From: a virus
Strand: one strand, 5' to 3'
Virus record (IMG/VR): IMGVR_UViG_3300037264_002859
Span: 1 to 37,240 of that record
Length of the DNA: 37,240 bases
Shown: positions 18,189 to 25,630 of the stretch, one piece after another
Layout: each line of letters starts with the position of its first letter
Position numbering within the stretch: the first letter of the stretch is position 1
Notes under the pieces: model-generated
The model's database searches: none
Told to the model about the DNA's origin: nothing
The model's input: only the letters and a program-made list of their open reading frames with translations
Position numbers and translations under genes: made by a program

Positions 18189-19989
18189 GCTCGTCGCCCC
18201 TTTTTTCCTGCTCCTTGTCGCCATGGTGATAGCGATGCCTGAGTACACCGCGCAGAAGTACATCGACGATGTGGTCTCTGGCCAGCAGGTAACGTGCAAG
18301 TGGGTCCGGCTCGCGGTCAAGCGGCATCTGCGGGATCTCGAGCGCGTCGGCAAGGACAAGGACTTCCCGTACTACTTCGACGAGGCACAGGCTAAGCGGG
18401 TCATCAACTTCAAACAGGAGCTGCGGCATATCGAAGGCGAGTGGGCGGATCCGCGCCGGCACGACACGCGGCTGCGCTTGGAGCCCTGGCAGCAGTTTAT
18501 CGATTGGGTGCTGTTTGGCTGGCGTCGGCCGGGCGGTTACCGGCGCTTCACTAAGGCCTACATCGAGGTCGCCCGGAAGAATGGCAAGACCACCGACGCT
18601 GCGGCCACTGCCGACTACTGCTTCCTCGCGGACCGTCCACGCGAGATCGGCGCTCAGGTCTACTGCGTCGCCACCAAGAAGGATCAGGCCAAGATCGCCT
18701 GGGATTATGCGCAGCGGATGCTGCAGGCGAACCGGGCGCTCAGGGATCTGACGCACCTGTATAAGCAGAGCTCCACAGTTGTCCTCCTTGGCACCCCGGC
18801 CCGGATGAAGCCCCTGGGTCAGGACTCCGATACTGAGGACGGACTCAACCCGCATTTCGCGTTGGTGGACGAATACCACGCGCACCCGGACAACTCCATG
18901 GTCGAGGTCATGGCCTCGGGGATGGGCGCCCGGAAGCAGCCTCTCATCTACATCATCACCACGGCGGGATTTGACAAGAGCCGCGCCTGCTACCAGGAGG
19001 AGCACGTACTTTCCGAACGGATCCTCGGTGGGGTGCTGCGGCCGGCCCCGGAGACTTTCTTCTGCATCATCTACACCCTGGACGAGGAGGATGACTGGAC
19101 GGATAAGCGGGTCTGGCCGAAGGCCAACCCAAATCTCGGCGTATCGGTGAGTTGGCAGTTCCTCGAGGAGCGGATGAAGGAGGCGTTGCACTCGCCGGCG
19201 AAACAAAACAAGATCAAGACCAAGCACTTCAATATCTGGACTCAGGCGGAGAACCGCTGGCTCACGGACGAGGTCTGGGCCGCCTGCGGCAAGACGCCGG
19301 TGGACGAGGAGCAGCTCCGGGGGCGCCAGTGCGTGGTGGGCATTGACCTGTCGGCCACGCAGGACATTACCGCGGTCGTTTATTGCTTCCTACCGCGGGC
19401 CGCCGGTGGGGCCTTCGAATACGCCTACCGCTTCTTCATTCCTGCGGAGACGGTGGTAGAACGCGAGCGCAAGGAACAGGTCCCCTACACGCAGTGGATC
19501 GACCAAGGCCTGGTGAAGACTACGCCGGGCGACGCCATCGATTACGATCTGGTCGAGCGGGAGATCCTCAGAGACGCGGAAAAGTTCCGTGTGCTGGAGA
19601 TCACCTACGACCCCTGGAAGGCGCAGGAGATGGTGAATCACCTGCAGAGCGCCGGCTTTCAGATGGTGGCGATCCGCCAGGGGTTCCAGAGCATGAGCGG
19701 ACCGACTGACACCTTCGAAAAGCTGGTGCTTGCCCGCCGGATCGCGCACGGCAACCATCCGGTCATGGCCTGGATGATGAGCTGTACCGAGGTCAAGAAC
19801 AATGCGCACGACGACAAGATCCCGGTGAAGCCCGACCGGCGTAAGAGTGCGAAGCGCATCGACGGCGTCGTGGCCTCGATCATGGCCACTTCAAGGGCGC
19901 TGTCCCTGGCCGAAATACCGGCCGGCGACTACCGCAATGAGCCGACGCCACGGCCACAGGCCGCGGGCATGAGGGAGATGGTGTTCTAG
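18178..19989 (+). CDS. terL: Terminase large subunit (Terminase_1)
   Basis: 603 residues from ATG 18178. ATPase domain: Walker A-like RKNGKT at 133-138 and Walker B 'LVDEYH' with Asp231-Glu232. Nuclease domain from about 385: 'GIDLSATQDITAVVY', 'ITYDPWKAQEM', and 'KRIDGVVASIMA' near the end. The SD GGAGG fits the 18178 start, but that start adds a very hydrophobic stretch (about residues 7-19, VAPFFLLLVAMVI) resembling a signal anchor, which is odd for a cytosolic motor. The alternative ATG 18235 (MPEYTAQKYIDDV) matches the usual terminase N-terminus but has a poor SD. It packages DNA with TerS into the portal. Confidence 0.95.
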   Translation: MKVRLVAPFFLLLVAMVIAMPEYTAQKYIDDVVSGQQVTCKWVRLAVKRHLRDLERVGKDKDFPYYFDEAQAKRVINFKQELRHIEGEWADPRRHDTRLRLEPWQQFIDWVLFGWRRPGGYRRFTKAYIEVARKNGKTTDAAATADYCFLADRPREIGAQVYCVATKKDQAKIAWDYAQRMLQANRALRDLTHLYKQSSTVVLLGTPARMKPLGQDSDTEDGLNPHFALVDEYHAHPDNSMVEVMASGMGARKQPLIYIITTAGFDKSRACYQEEHVLSERILGGVLRPAPETFFCIIYTLDEEDDWTDKRVWPKANPNLGVSVSWQFLEERMKEALHSPAKQNKIKTKHFNIWTQAENRWLTDEVWAACGKTPVDEEQLRGRQCVVGIDLSATQDITAVVYCFLPRAAGGAFEYAYRFFIPAETVVERERKEQVPYTQWIDQGLVKTTPGDAIDYDLVEREILRDAEKFRVLEITYDPWKAQEMVNHLQSAGFQMVAIRQGFQSMSGPTDTFEKLVLARRIAHGNHPVMAWMMSCTEVKNNAHDDKIPVKPDRRKSAKRIDGVVASIMATSRALSLAEIPAGDYRNEPTPRPQAAGMREMVF

Positions 19990-19990
19990 G

Positions 19991-21247
19991 ATGCCAGAGA
20001 CGGAGAAGAAGCTGACTACCCCGGAGGTCGGCGTCACCGGCAACGTCGGCGGCTGGGGCAGTCGGGCGAACTTCATCACCGGCGAGCACCTCGCCAAGCT
20101 TGAGGGGCCGGCCGGTCGGCTGATCTACGACAAGATGCGCCGTAGCGACCATCAGGTCCAGGCGGTCCTGCGCGCGATCATGCTTCCGATCCGCCAGGCA
20201 GACTACTACATGAAGCCGGCGAGCGACGAGGAGCAGGACGTCAAGATTGCGGGGATCCTCCAGCGTGCGCTCATGGAGGAGATGAGCGCGGCCTGGGACG
20301 ACACGGTGCGTCACGCCCTGCTGATGCTTCCTTTCGGCTTCTCGCCGCTGGAGAAGGTCTACGAATACCGTGACGGCCTGATCCTGCCGCGGAAGCTGGA
20401 CCCGCGGCTGCCGCAATCGGTGATCCGCTGGGAGTACGACGAGAAAAAGCGACGCACAACGCACATGGTCCAGTGGGACCCGCACGCGAGGGAGATCTCG
20501 ATCCCGATCGAGAAGCTGATCGTGTTCAGCACCGACAAAGAGGGCGATTCCTGGGAGGGCATCTCAATCCTGCGGGCGGCCTTCAAGGCCTGGTACATCA
20601 AGGACGACCTGGAGAAGACGAACGCGATCATGCACGCCCGCTGGGGCGCGGGCCTGCCGGAGGCCAAGCCGCCGACAAGCGTAGCGCAGGGCTCGCCGGC
20701 CTGGGCAGAAGGTAAGAAGACGCTGGAGGACATTCACGCCAACGAGAAGGCCTACGTCATGTTCCCCAACGGCTGGGAGTTCAAAATCCACGGAGGCCAG
20801 GAGGGGAAGGGCACCGACATCCTGGGCTCGATCAAATACTACGACGAGGCGATCGCCAAGGCCATGCTCGCCATGCACATCAACCTCGGCACCTCCGAGA
20901 CGGGGAGCCGGGCGCTCGGGCAGTCCTTCATCAGTGCTTTCCTAATGGCGACCCAGGCCTGGGCGGACTATATCGCCGAGGTGATCGACCGTTTCTGCGT
21001 GCGCGAGCTCGTCGACCTGAACTGGAAGGTGAAGCGCTATCCGCATTTCCTTTGCAAGCGCATCCACGGCCTGGACCTGCAGGCGATCGGCTACCTGGCC
21101 CAGGCGGGCGTGATCACGAACACGCGCGACCTGGAGAACGACCTACGCGAGGTCTTGCGCCTACCTGAGATCCTGGATGCGGAGGAGTGGGACAGGCAGC
21201 AAGAGCGGAAGCCCAAGACGCCAAGAGAAACGAGGGAAGGAGAATAA
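19991..21247 (+). CDS. Portal protein, Mu gp29-like (DUF935)
   Basis: 418 residues; the ATG follows the terL stop by one base, with GAGGGAG upstream. Pattern of the gp29-like portal family: 'MRRSDHQVQAVLRAIMLPIRQADYYMKPAS' (about 49-78), 'FGFSPLEKVYEYRDG', 'LDPRLPQSVIRWEYD', 'KLIVFSTDKEGDSWEGISILRAAFKAWYIKD' and 'INLGTSETGSRALGQSF'. It forms the dodecameric ring at the head vertex. Length is close to that of typical family members. Between terL and the protease, as expected. Confidence 0.9.
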   Translation: MPETEKKLTTPEVGVTGNVGGWGSRANFITGEHLAKLEGPAGRLIYDKMRRSDHQVQAVLRAIMLPIRQADYYMKPASDEEQDVKIAGILQRALMEEMSAAWDDTVRHALLMLPFGFSPLEKVYEYRDGLILPRKLDPRLPQSVIRWEYDEKKRRTTHMVQWDPHAREISIPIEKLIVFSTDKEGDSWEGISILRAAFKAWYIKDDLEKTNAIMHARWGAGLPEAKPPTSVAQGSPAWAEGKKTLEDIHANEKAYVMFPNGWEFKIHGGQEGKGTDILGSIKYYDEAIAKAMLAMHINLGTSETGSRALGQSFISAFLMATQAWADYIAEVIDRFCVRELVDLNWKVKRYPHFLCKRIHGLDLQAIGYLAQAGVITNTRDLENDLREVLRLPEILDAEEWDRQQERKPKTPRETREGE

Positions 21248-21249
21248 AA

Positions 21250-22698
21250 ATGCCGCTACCTTCAGAACATTCATGTCGGCTGAAAGATCCTGGAAAATAC
21301 GACCGCCTGCGTCGCAAAAACTGCGACCAGAAGCATGAGGGAAAGTGCATCGACGTCATTTACGGCGTCAAGGATAACAAGTCCGAGGTCCAGGCTCTGC
21401 GCTACCCGAAGGACATCTGGACCGCGGCCGACGCGCGCGAACATTGCAAGGCACGCGGAGGCAACTTCGAGGAAGCCTCCAAGGAGGAGGACCTGGCCGC
21501 GCGGCGGTGGTACGCCATCAAGCAGGAAAAAGAGGATACTGCCGAGATCTCCATCTTCGACGAGATCGGCGGCTGGTTCGGCCAGACCCTGGCGGATTTC
21601 AAGCGTCGCTGGGACGAGATCAAGGACAAGAAGGCGATCAAGGTCCTGATCAACTCCCCGGGCGGGGACCCCTTCGACGGCATGGCCATTTATAATTTGC
21701 TGGCTGCCCGCAGGGAAAAGGTCAGCATCGAGATTCTCGGCGTGGCCGCCTCGATCGCCTCCGTGATCGCCATGGCTGGCAAGGAAGTGATCATGGGGGA
21801 GGGGTCCTATCTCATGATCCACAATCCCACCGGCTGCTGTGTTGGGGAGGCCAAGGACATGCTGAAGATTGCCGCGGTCTTGGAGAAAATCCAGGGGCAG
21901 ATCGCCAACGTCTATGCCGGCCGTTCCAACCTGACCAAAGAGGAGTTGCTGGCCCGGATGGCCGAGGAAACCTGGTACACGCCCGCCGAGGCCTTGGAGG
22001 CCGGCCTGGCCGATGCTGTTCTGGACCACGGACCAGTAAAGGCAGCCTTCGACCTGACCGGCTTCGGCTATCGCCGCGTGCCGTCGCGGTTGGCGGAATT
22101 CGCCGCCTCGGCTAGGGCGGCTTTGCAGACGTCTGTAAAAGAATCGGGAGGGAACATGGAAAAGACTGTGACCGAATTGCTCGCCGAGCTGCAGCAACTG
22201 AGCGAGGAAGAGCGGGCGCAACTGAGCGAGGAGGACAGGAAAAAGATCGCCGAATTGTTCGGCTTCGCCAAGCTCGAGCAGCAGATCGCCGACCTCACCG
22301 GCAGCGTCAAGGCCCTGCAGGAGAAGGCCAGCCTGCAGGAAGAGAAGCTCGCCCTGCTGCAGGCGGAGAAGGACACCGCGGCCAAGGAGGCAGCCGACCT
22401 GCGCCTGGAAAAGGCCAGGGCCGAGAAGACCCAGGCGATCGAGGCGGCCCTGGCGGCCGGCAAGATCGCGCCCGTCAACCGCGCGCTCTGGGAGGCGCTC
22501 TACGATAAGGACCCCGAGGGGACTCGCAAGCTGCTCGAGGCGCAGCAGCCCGTCGTGGACCTCGGCGAGCGAGGCACCGCCACGGGCGGTGAGGAATCGG
22601 ATCTGACTCCGGAGGAGCTGGCGATGGCCGCGAAGGCCGGGATCAGCAAGGCAGACATGGACAAGTACGGCCCCAAAGAGGCCGGGAAGGAGAAATAG
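21250..22698 (+). CDS. Head maturation protease (ClpP-like) fused to scaffold
   Basis: 482 residues, SD GAAGGAG. Three parts: (1) 1-80, a Cys-rich module starting 'MPLPSEHSCRLKDPGKYDR' and ending 'TAADAREHCKARGG', common in phage head proteins; (2) about 90-260, a ClpP-type serine protease with Ser168 in 'GVAASIASVIAMAG', His191 in 'LMIHNP' and Asp255 in 'AGLADAV'; (3) 303-482, an acidic, helical scaffold-like segment ('LEQQIADLTGSVKALQEKASLQ...') ending with a Mu I-like domain ('LTPEELAMAAKAGISKADMDKY'). Such fusions cleave the scaffold during prohead maturation. An internal start for part 3 is annotated separately. Confidence 0.85.
   Translation: MPLPSEHSCRLKDPGKYDRLRRKNCDQKHEGKCIDVIYGVKDNKSEVQALRYPKDIWTAADAREHCKARGGNFEEASKEEDLAARRWYAIKQEKEDTAEISIFDEIGGWFGQTLADFKRRWDEIKDKKAIKVLINSPGGDPFDGMAIYNLLAARREKVSIEILGVAASIASVIAMAGKEVIMGEGSYLMIHNPTGCCVGEAKDMLKIAAVLEKIQGQIANVYAGRSNLTKEELLARMAEETWYTPAEALEAGLADAVLDHGPVKAAFDLTGFGYRRVPSRLAEFAASARAALQTSVKESGGNMEKTVTELLAELQQLSEEERAQLSEEDRKKIAELFGFAKLEQQIADLTGSVKALQEKASLQEEKLALLQAEKDTAAKEAADLRLEKARAEKTQAIEAALAAGKIAPVNRALWEALYDKDPEGTRKLLEAQQPVVDLGERGTATGGEESDLTPEELAMAAKAGISKADMDKYGPKEAGKEK
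22156..22698 (+). CDS. Nested in-frame scaffold start
   Basis: ATG 22156 (codon 303 of the protease gene) follows GGGAGGG with 3 nt spacing and begins MEKTVTELLAEL, exactly where the acidic coiled-coil scaffold region begins. It would yield a separate 180-residue scaffold protein, as lambda Nu3 is made within gene C. The SD and domain boundary are seen; production of the short form is inference. Confidence 0.6.
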   Translation: MEKTVTELLAELQQLSEEERAQLSEEDRKKIAELFGFAKLEQQIADLTGSVKALQEKASLQEEKLALLQAEKDTAAKEAADLRLEKARAEKTQAIEAALAAGKIAPVNRALWEALYDKDPEGTRKLLEAQQPVVDLGERGTATGGEESDLTPEELAMAAKAGISKADMDKYGPKEAGKEK

Positions 22699-22701
22699 AA
22701 T

Positions 22702-23121
22702 ATGGCGCTTACAGTAGACAGGCATTATGCAGTCTCGGGTCTCACCGAGGTCCTGCACGGCAAGCTCACGGCCGCCGTCACCTACTACAAGGGTGGCATC
22801 GTGCAGTGGGACGCCACGACCGGGCTCCTGAAGAAGCCGGCGGACGTGGCCGGGGAGTTCCCCTGCGGCGTGCTCAAGGCCGGCAAGGTCGTCGCCGCAG
22901 CCGAGAACCCGAACGCTGAGGTCGAGGTCGGCAAGATCTGGGTCCCATTCGCCGCGGCGGAGCAGGCGGACGTCGGAGACTGGATCTATGCCACCGACGA
23001 CGGCACGCTCACCAAGACGCCGCCTACCAATGCCGGACCCTGCGGCATCGTCGTGGACTTCAAGACCGGCTTTGTGCTGGTCGATTTCCGCAAGGGAGCG
23101 CCGAAGGGCGCCATCCTGTAA
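22702..23121 (+). CDS. Head decoration / capsid-cement protein (DUF2190-like)
   Basis: 139 residues, SD AAGGAG. Sequence features 'YYKGGIVQWDATTGLLKKPADVAGEFPCGVLKAG', 'EVEVGKIWVPFAAAEQADVGDWIYATDDGTLTK' and 'GIVVDFKTGFVLVDF' fit a small all-beta capsid-stabilising protein. It lies between scaffold and major capsid, the standard place for gpD-type decoration genes. The family name is tentative; a capsid role is likely. Confidence 0.65.
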   Translation: MALTVDRHYAVSGLTEVLHGKLTAAVTYYKGGIVQWDATTGLLKKPADVAGEFPCGVLKAGKVVAAAENPNAEVEVGKIWVPFAAAEQADVGDWIYATDDGTLTKTPPTNAGPCGIVVDFKTGFVLVDFRKGAPKGAIL

Positions 23122-23139
23122 GGGAGGAGGGAAACCAAT

Positions 23140-24057
23140 ATGCTTACCTCAACTCAAATCGTCGCGGCCCAGAAGGTCATGCAGACGATCTTCAACCAGT
23201 CTATGGCCGCGATGGCCATCAGCGATCCCTGGACAGCTATGGCCCTGCTGGCCACGGAGATCCCGTCCACCGGAGCGGAGGAGGATTACCGCTGGCTGGC
23301 CGAACTGCCGCTTTTCGAGGAATGGTTCGGGGACCTGACCGTCGAGGATCTCGGCGAATACTCCTACACGCTGAAGAACCGGCATTTCGCGGCCAGCGTG
23401 GGGGTCGATCGCAACGAGATCGCGGACGACAAGTGGAACCTGATCAATCCTCGCATCCAGGGTCTCGCGTTGCGCGCGAAGCAGCACCGCGGGAAGCTGA
23501 TCGAGGATCTGGTCCTGGGCGGCACGACCTACAAGGCTTTCGACGGGATCGCCTTTTTCAGCGACGTGTCCGGCGTGCGGATCAACGACAATCTGCTGGC
23601 CGGCACGATCTCGGCGGCGACGCCGACCATCGCGCAGGTGGAGGCAGACCTCGAAACGGTGCGCCAGGCCATGATGCAGTTCAAGGACGGCCGGGGTCAG
23701 CCCATCGGCGTGGTGCCGACCGTCTACGCGGTGCACCCGAAGCTGGAGCGGTTGTTCCGCACGGTGATGCGCTCCACGGCCGACCCGGGTCTGAGCCATG
23801 CCGGCACCTACAACCCCTTCGCCGAATGGATGAAGGGAGTAATCCCGCTTCCGAGCGCGACCGACGTCAACGACTTCTACGCCTTCTGTGTGGACTACCC
23901 GGTCAAGCCCTACGTCTGGCAGAACCGCCAGGAGGTCGAGACTGAACTGGTCGAGCAGAAGCTCAACAAGAAGCTCGTCTTCAAGGGCGACTACCGCGGG
24001 AACGCCGGGCTCACCATGCCGGTGCTGGCCGCGAAGGTCGTTTCCGCCGCCGCCTAA
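23140..24057 (+). CDS. Major capsid protein, Mu gpT-like
   Basis: 305 residues with a strong SD (GGAGGAGGG). HK97-fold major head protein of the Mu gpT group: 'YRWLAELPLFEEWFGDLTVEDLGEYSYTLKNRHFAASVGVDRNEIADDKWNLINPRIQGLALRAKQH' (about 48-115) is the diagnostic stretch, followed by 'PTVYAVHPKLERLFRTV' and 'ALGVDY'-like C-terminal strands. No N-terminal delta domain is visible, in keeping with a separate scaffold. A perfect 10-bp hairpin follows the gene. Confidence 0.9.
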   Translation: MLTSTQIVAAQKVMQTIFNQSMAAMAISDPWTAMALLATEIPSTGAEEDYRWLAELPLFEEWFGDLTVEDLGEYSYTLKNRHFAASVGVDRNEIADDKWNLINPRIQGLALRAKQHRGKLIEDLVLGGTTYKAFDGIAFFSDVSGVRINDNLLAGTISAATPTIAQVEADLETVRQAMMQFKDGRGQPIGVVPTVYAVHPKLERLFRTVMRSTADPGLSHAGTYNPFAEWMKGVIPLPSATDVNDFYAFCVDYPVKPYVWQNRQEVETELVEQKLNKKLVFKGDYRGNAGLTMPVLAAKVVSAAA

Positions 24058-24089
24058 GCAGGGGCCCTGCGGAATGAAGTGAACTCAAG

Positions 24090-24115
24090 AGGTGGGCGGA
24101 TACTTCCGCCCACCT
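24090..24115 (+). other. Hairpin after the major capsid gene
   Basis: AGGTGGGCGG (24090-24099), loop ATACTT, CCGCCCACCT (24106-24115): a perfect 10-bp stem. A second palindrome GCAGGG-G-CCCTGC sits at 24058-24070. There is no U-run, so mRNA stabilisation, processing or partial termination is more likely than full termination. Confidence 0.6.
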
Positions 24116-24143
24116 ACTCCAAAACAGGAGAAGGGAGAGAGAC

Positions 24144-24317
24144 ATGGTAAAGCTGGTCAAGATCCGCTACATCGGCGGCACGGCTGCGGGCTTCGAGCAC
24201 GTGATGAAAGAGGTCCTTGCGCGGGTGCTCGAAAAGCGCGGGCAGATCGAGATCCTGCCGGGCGATGTGGTCGAGGCGAAGAAGGAATCGAAGAAGAAGA
24301 CGGAGACCAAGGAGTAA
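24144..24317 (+). CDS. Small protein between capsid and connector genes
   Basis: 57 residues (MVKLVKIRYIGGTAAG...), ATG 24144 with SD AAGGGAG. A beta-rich N-terminus, 'QIEILPGDVVEAKK', then a very basic/acidic Lys-Glu tail. Small 'IRYIG/LPGD' proteins of this form are common next to phage capsid genes and may be head-tail joining or scaffolding accessories. Function unknown. Confidence 0.6.
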   Translation: MVKLVKIRYIGGTAAGFEHVMKEVLARVLEKRGQIEILPGDVVEAKKESKKKTETKE

Positions 24318-24323
24318 GACCTC

Positions 24324-24740
24324 ATGGCGGACTACTGCACCTCGGACGATGTGATCCGGGAGCTCCCCGAGGTCAAGATCGATACTAACACGAAGCCCAC
24401 CAAGGCCGAGGTCGACCAGTTCTGCTCTGACATCACCGCGGAGATGGACGCCCGCCTCCGGGCCGTGGGGATCGCGGTCCCGGTGACGGACGAGGACCTA
24501 CTCAAGGTGCTCAAGCCGATCGCCGCCAATGGTGCGAAAGCGAAGGTCCTGCGGGCGAAACAACTCGAGGAGGGTGGGGGCGAGAGGGCGGCGACCTTCG
24601 AGGAGCTCTACCAATCGGCCCTGGGGCGCATCGAGGAGCGGCCGGCGATTCTGCGGGAGGTCGACAGCCCGGGCCGGCCGGAGGGGACCGCGCGGGAGGA
24701 CGAAGATATCCGGTTTACCCGCACCGGGGACGAGTGGTAG
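24324..24740 (+). CDS. Head-tail connector, gp36-like (DUF1320)
   Basis: 138 residues, AAGGAG upstream. 'MADYCTSDDVIRELPEVKIDTNTKPTKAEVDQFCSDITAEMDARLRAVGIAVPV' is typical of the helical adaptor family (gp36/DUF1320 or HK97 gp6-like) that binds under the portal. The position right after the capsid genes supports this. The C-terminus is acidic and probably flexible. Confidence 0.75.
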   Translation: MADYCTSDDVIRELPEVKIDTNTKPTKAEVDQFCSDITAEMDARLRAVGIAVPVTDEDLLKVLKPIAANGAKAKVLRAKQLEEGGGERAATFEELYQSALGRIEERPAILREVDSPGRPEGTAREDEDIRFTRTGDEW

Positions 24741-24746
24741 CAGGCC

Positions 24747-25205
24747 ATGGAAGACACACTGGCGGGGATCAAGGCCTATTTCGAGGCGACGCTCGCCGCG
24801 GAACTCGTGGCCATTGGAACTGAGCGGGGCGTGACCGTGCCGCCCTGGAAGGCGCTGGACACCTGCGAGGTCAAGGACCCGCAGTATCCGGCCATCGAGA
24901 TCCAGCCAGGCGCGATTGAGTACGACTACGGCGCCGAGGAGGCGCCTCTCCTGGAGCCGGCGGAGCACCACCAGGCGTTCGTGGAGGTCACGCAGGCCGG
25001 CTCGGAGCGCAAGGCGGTCCAGGAGGACCTGCTGCGTTATGCCGAAGGCCTCCGGCGGATCACCGTTGAGGACGAATCCTACGGAGGCCGGTTCAACTGG
25101 GTGCGGCTCGTCCGGGCGGACTTCGCAGGCCTACCGGAGGCGCAGGGGAAGGGACAGATCCTGCAGAAGCTGCGCGTGGAGCTTCGGGTGCGCATCTTCC
25201 GATAG
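24747..25205 (+). CDS. Tail terminator / head closure-type protein
   Basis: 152 residues. Mixed alpha/beta: N-terminal helix 'AGIKAYFEATLAAELVAIG', central 'YPAIEIQPGAIEYDYG' strand, 'HHQAFVEVTQAG', a helix with 'QEDLLRYAEGLRRI' and a C-terminal strand 'KLRVELRVRIF'. That layout fits phage tail terminator-like proteins (lambda gpU / gp37-like class). The context between connector and tail tube agrees. The specific family is uncertain. Confidence 0.55.
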   Translation: MEDTLAGIKAYFEATLAAELVAIGTERGVTVPPWKALDTCEVKDPQYPAIEIQPGAIEYDYGAEEAPLLEPAEHHQAFVEVTQAGSERKAVQEDLLRYAEGLRRITVEDESYGGRFNWVRLVRADFAGLPEAQGKGQILQKLRVELRVRIFR

Positions 25206-25214
25206 GAGGCGGCG

Positions 25215-25598
25215 GTGTTCCACATCACCCTAACGGTCGACGACAGCATCAGCAAGCAGCTCGCGCAGTTCGGCGAGGAGGCCCCGCGGCTGCTGGATTC
25301 GGTACTGCGGGGGGTGGCCACGAAGTTCAGGGAGTTCATTGTCCGCGGCTTCCTGAGCGGTCAGATGCTGAAAAAAGTAACGGGCGGCACCCAGAAGTCT
25401 GTTAAGGCCGTGAAGTCAAAGAAGTATCCGCATACCTACTGGGTCTACAGCCCGGCTGCGAATCTCTGGGAGAACTTCAAGACGCGGCCGCGCCGGCCGT
25501 TCATGAGCGCCTCGGCCAGCGCGTTCGATTTCGACGGCGAACTCACGCGGGCAACGGAGAAGGTTGTCGGGCAGGAGCTCCGGAAACGGGGCCTGTGA
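25215..25598 (+). CDS. Tail completion/neck protein, HK97 gp10-like (tentative)
   Basis: 127 residues, GTG start with TAGGAGG upstream. 'SISKQLAQFGEEAPRLLDSVLRGVATKFREFIVRGFLSGQMLKKVTGGTQKSVK' is a helix followed by a basic loop as in HK97 gp10/minor tail proteins. 'RPFMSASASAFDFDGELTRATEKVVGQEL' is the usual C-terminal 'RPFL-PA' helix. It would join head and tail. The gene neighbourhood is consistent. Confidence 0.6.
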   Translation: MFHITLTVDDSISKQLAQFGEEAPRLLDSVLRGVATKFREFIVRGFLSGQMLKKVTGGTQKSVKAVKSKKYPHTYWVYSPAANLWENFKTRPRRPFMSASASAFDFDGELTRATEKVVGQELRKRGL

Positions 25599-25630
25599 AA
25601 ACGTAAGAAAGGACAGAGGAGGAAAAGACC

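Noticed and set aside
18082-19227. 381-codon minus-strand frame opposite the large terminase
   Set aside because: Shadow of terL, which has full ATPase and nuclease motifs; GC-rich codons leave antisense frames open.
21271-22758. 495-codon minus-strand frame opposite the protease-scaffold gene
   Set aside because: Antisense shadow. The plus strand shows the catalytic triad and a good SD.
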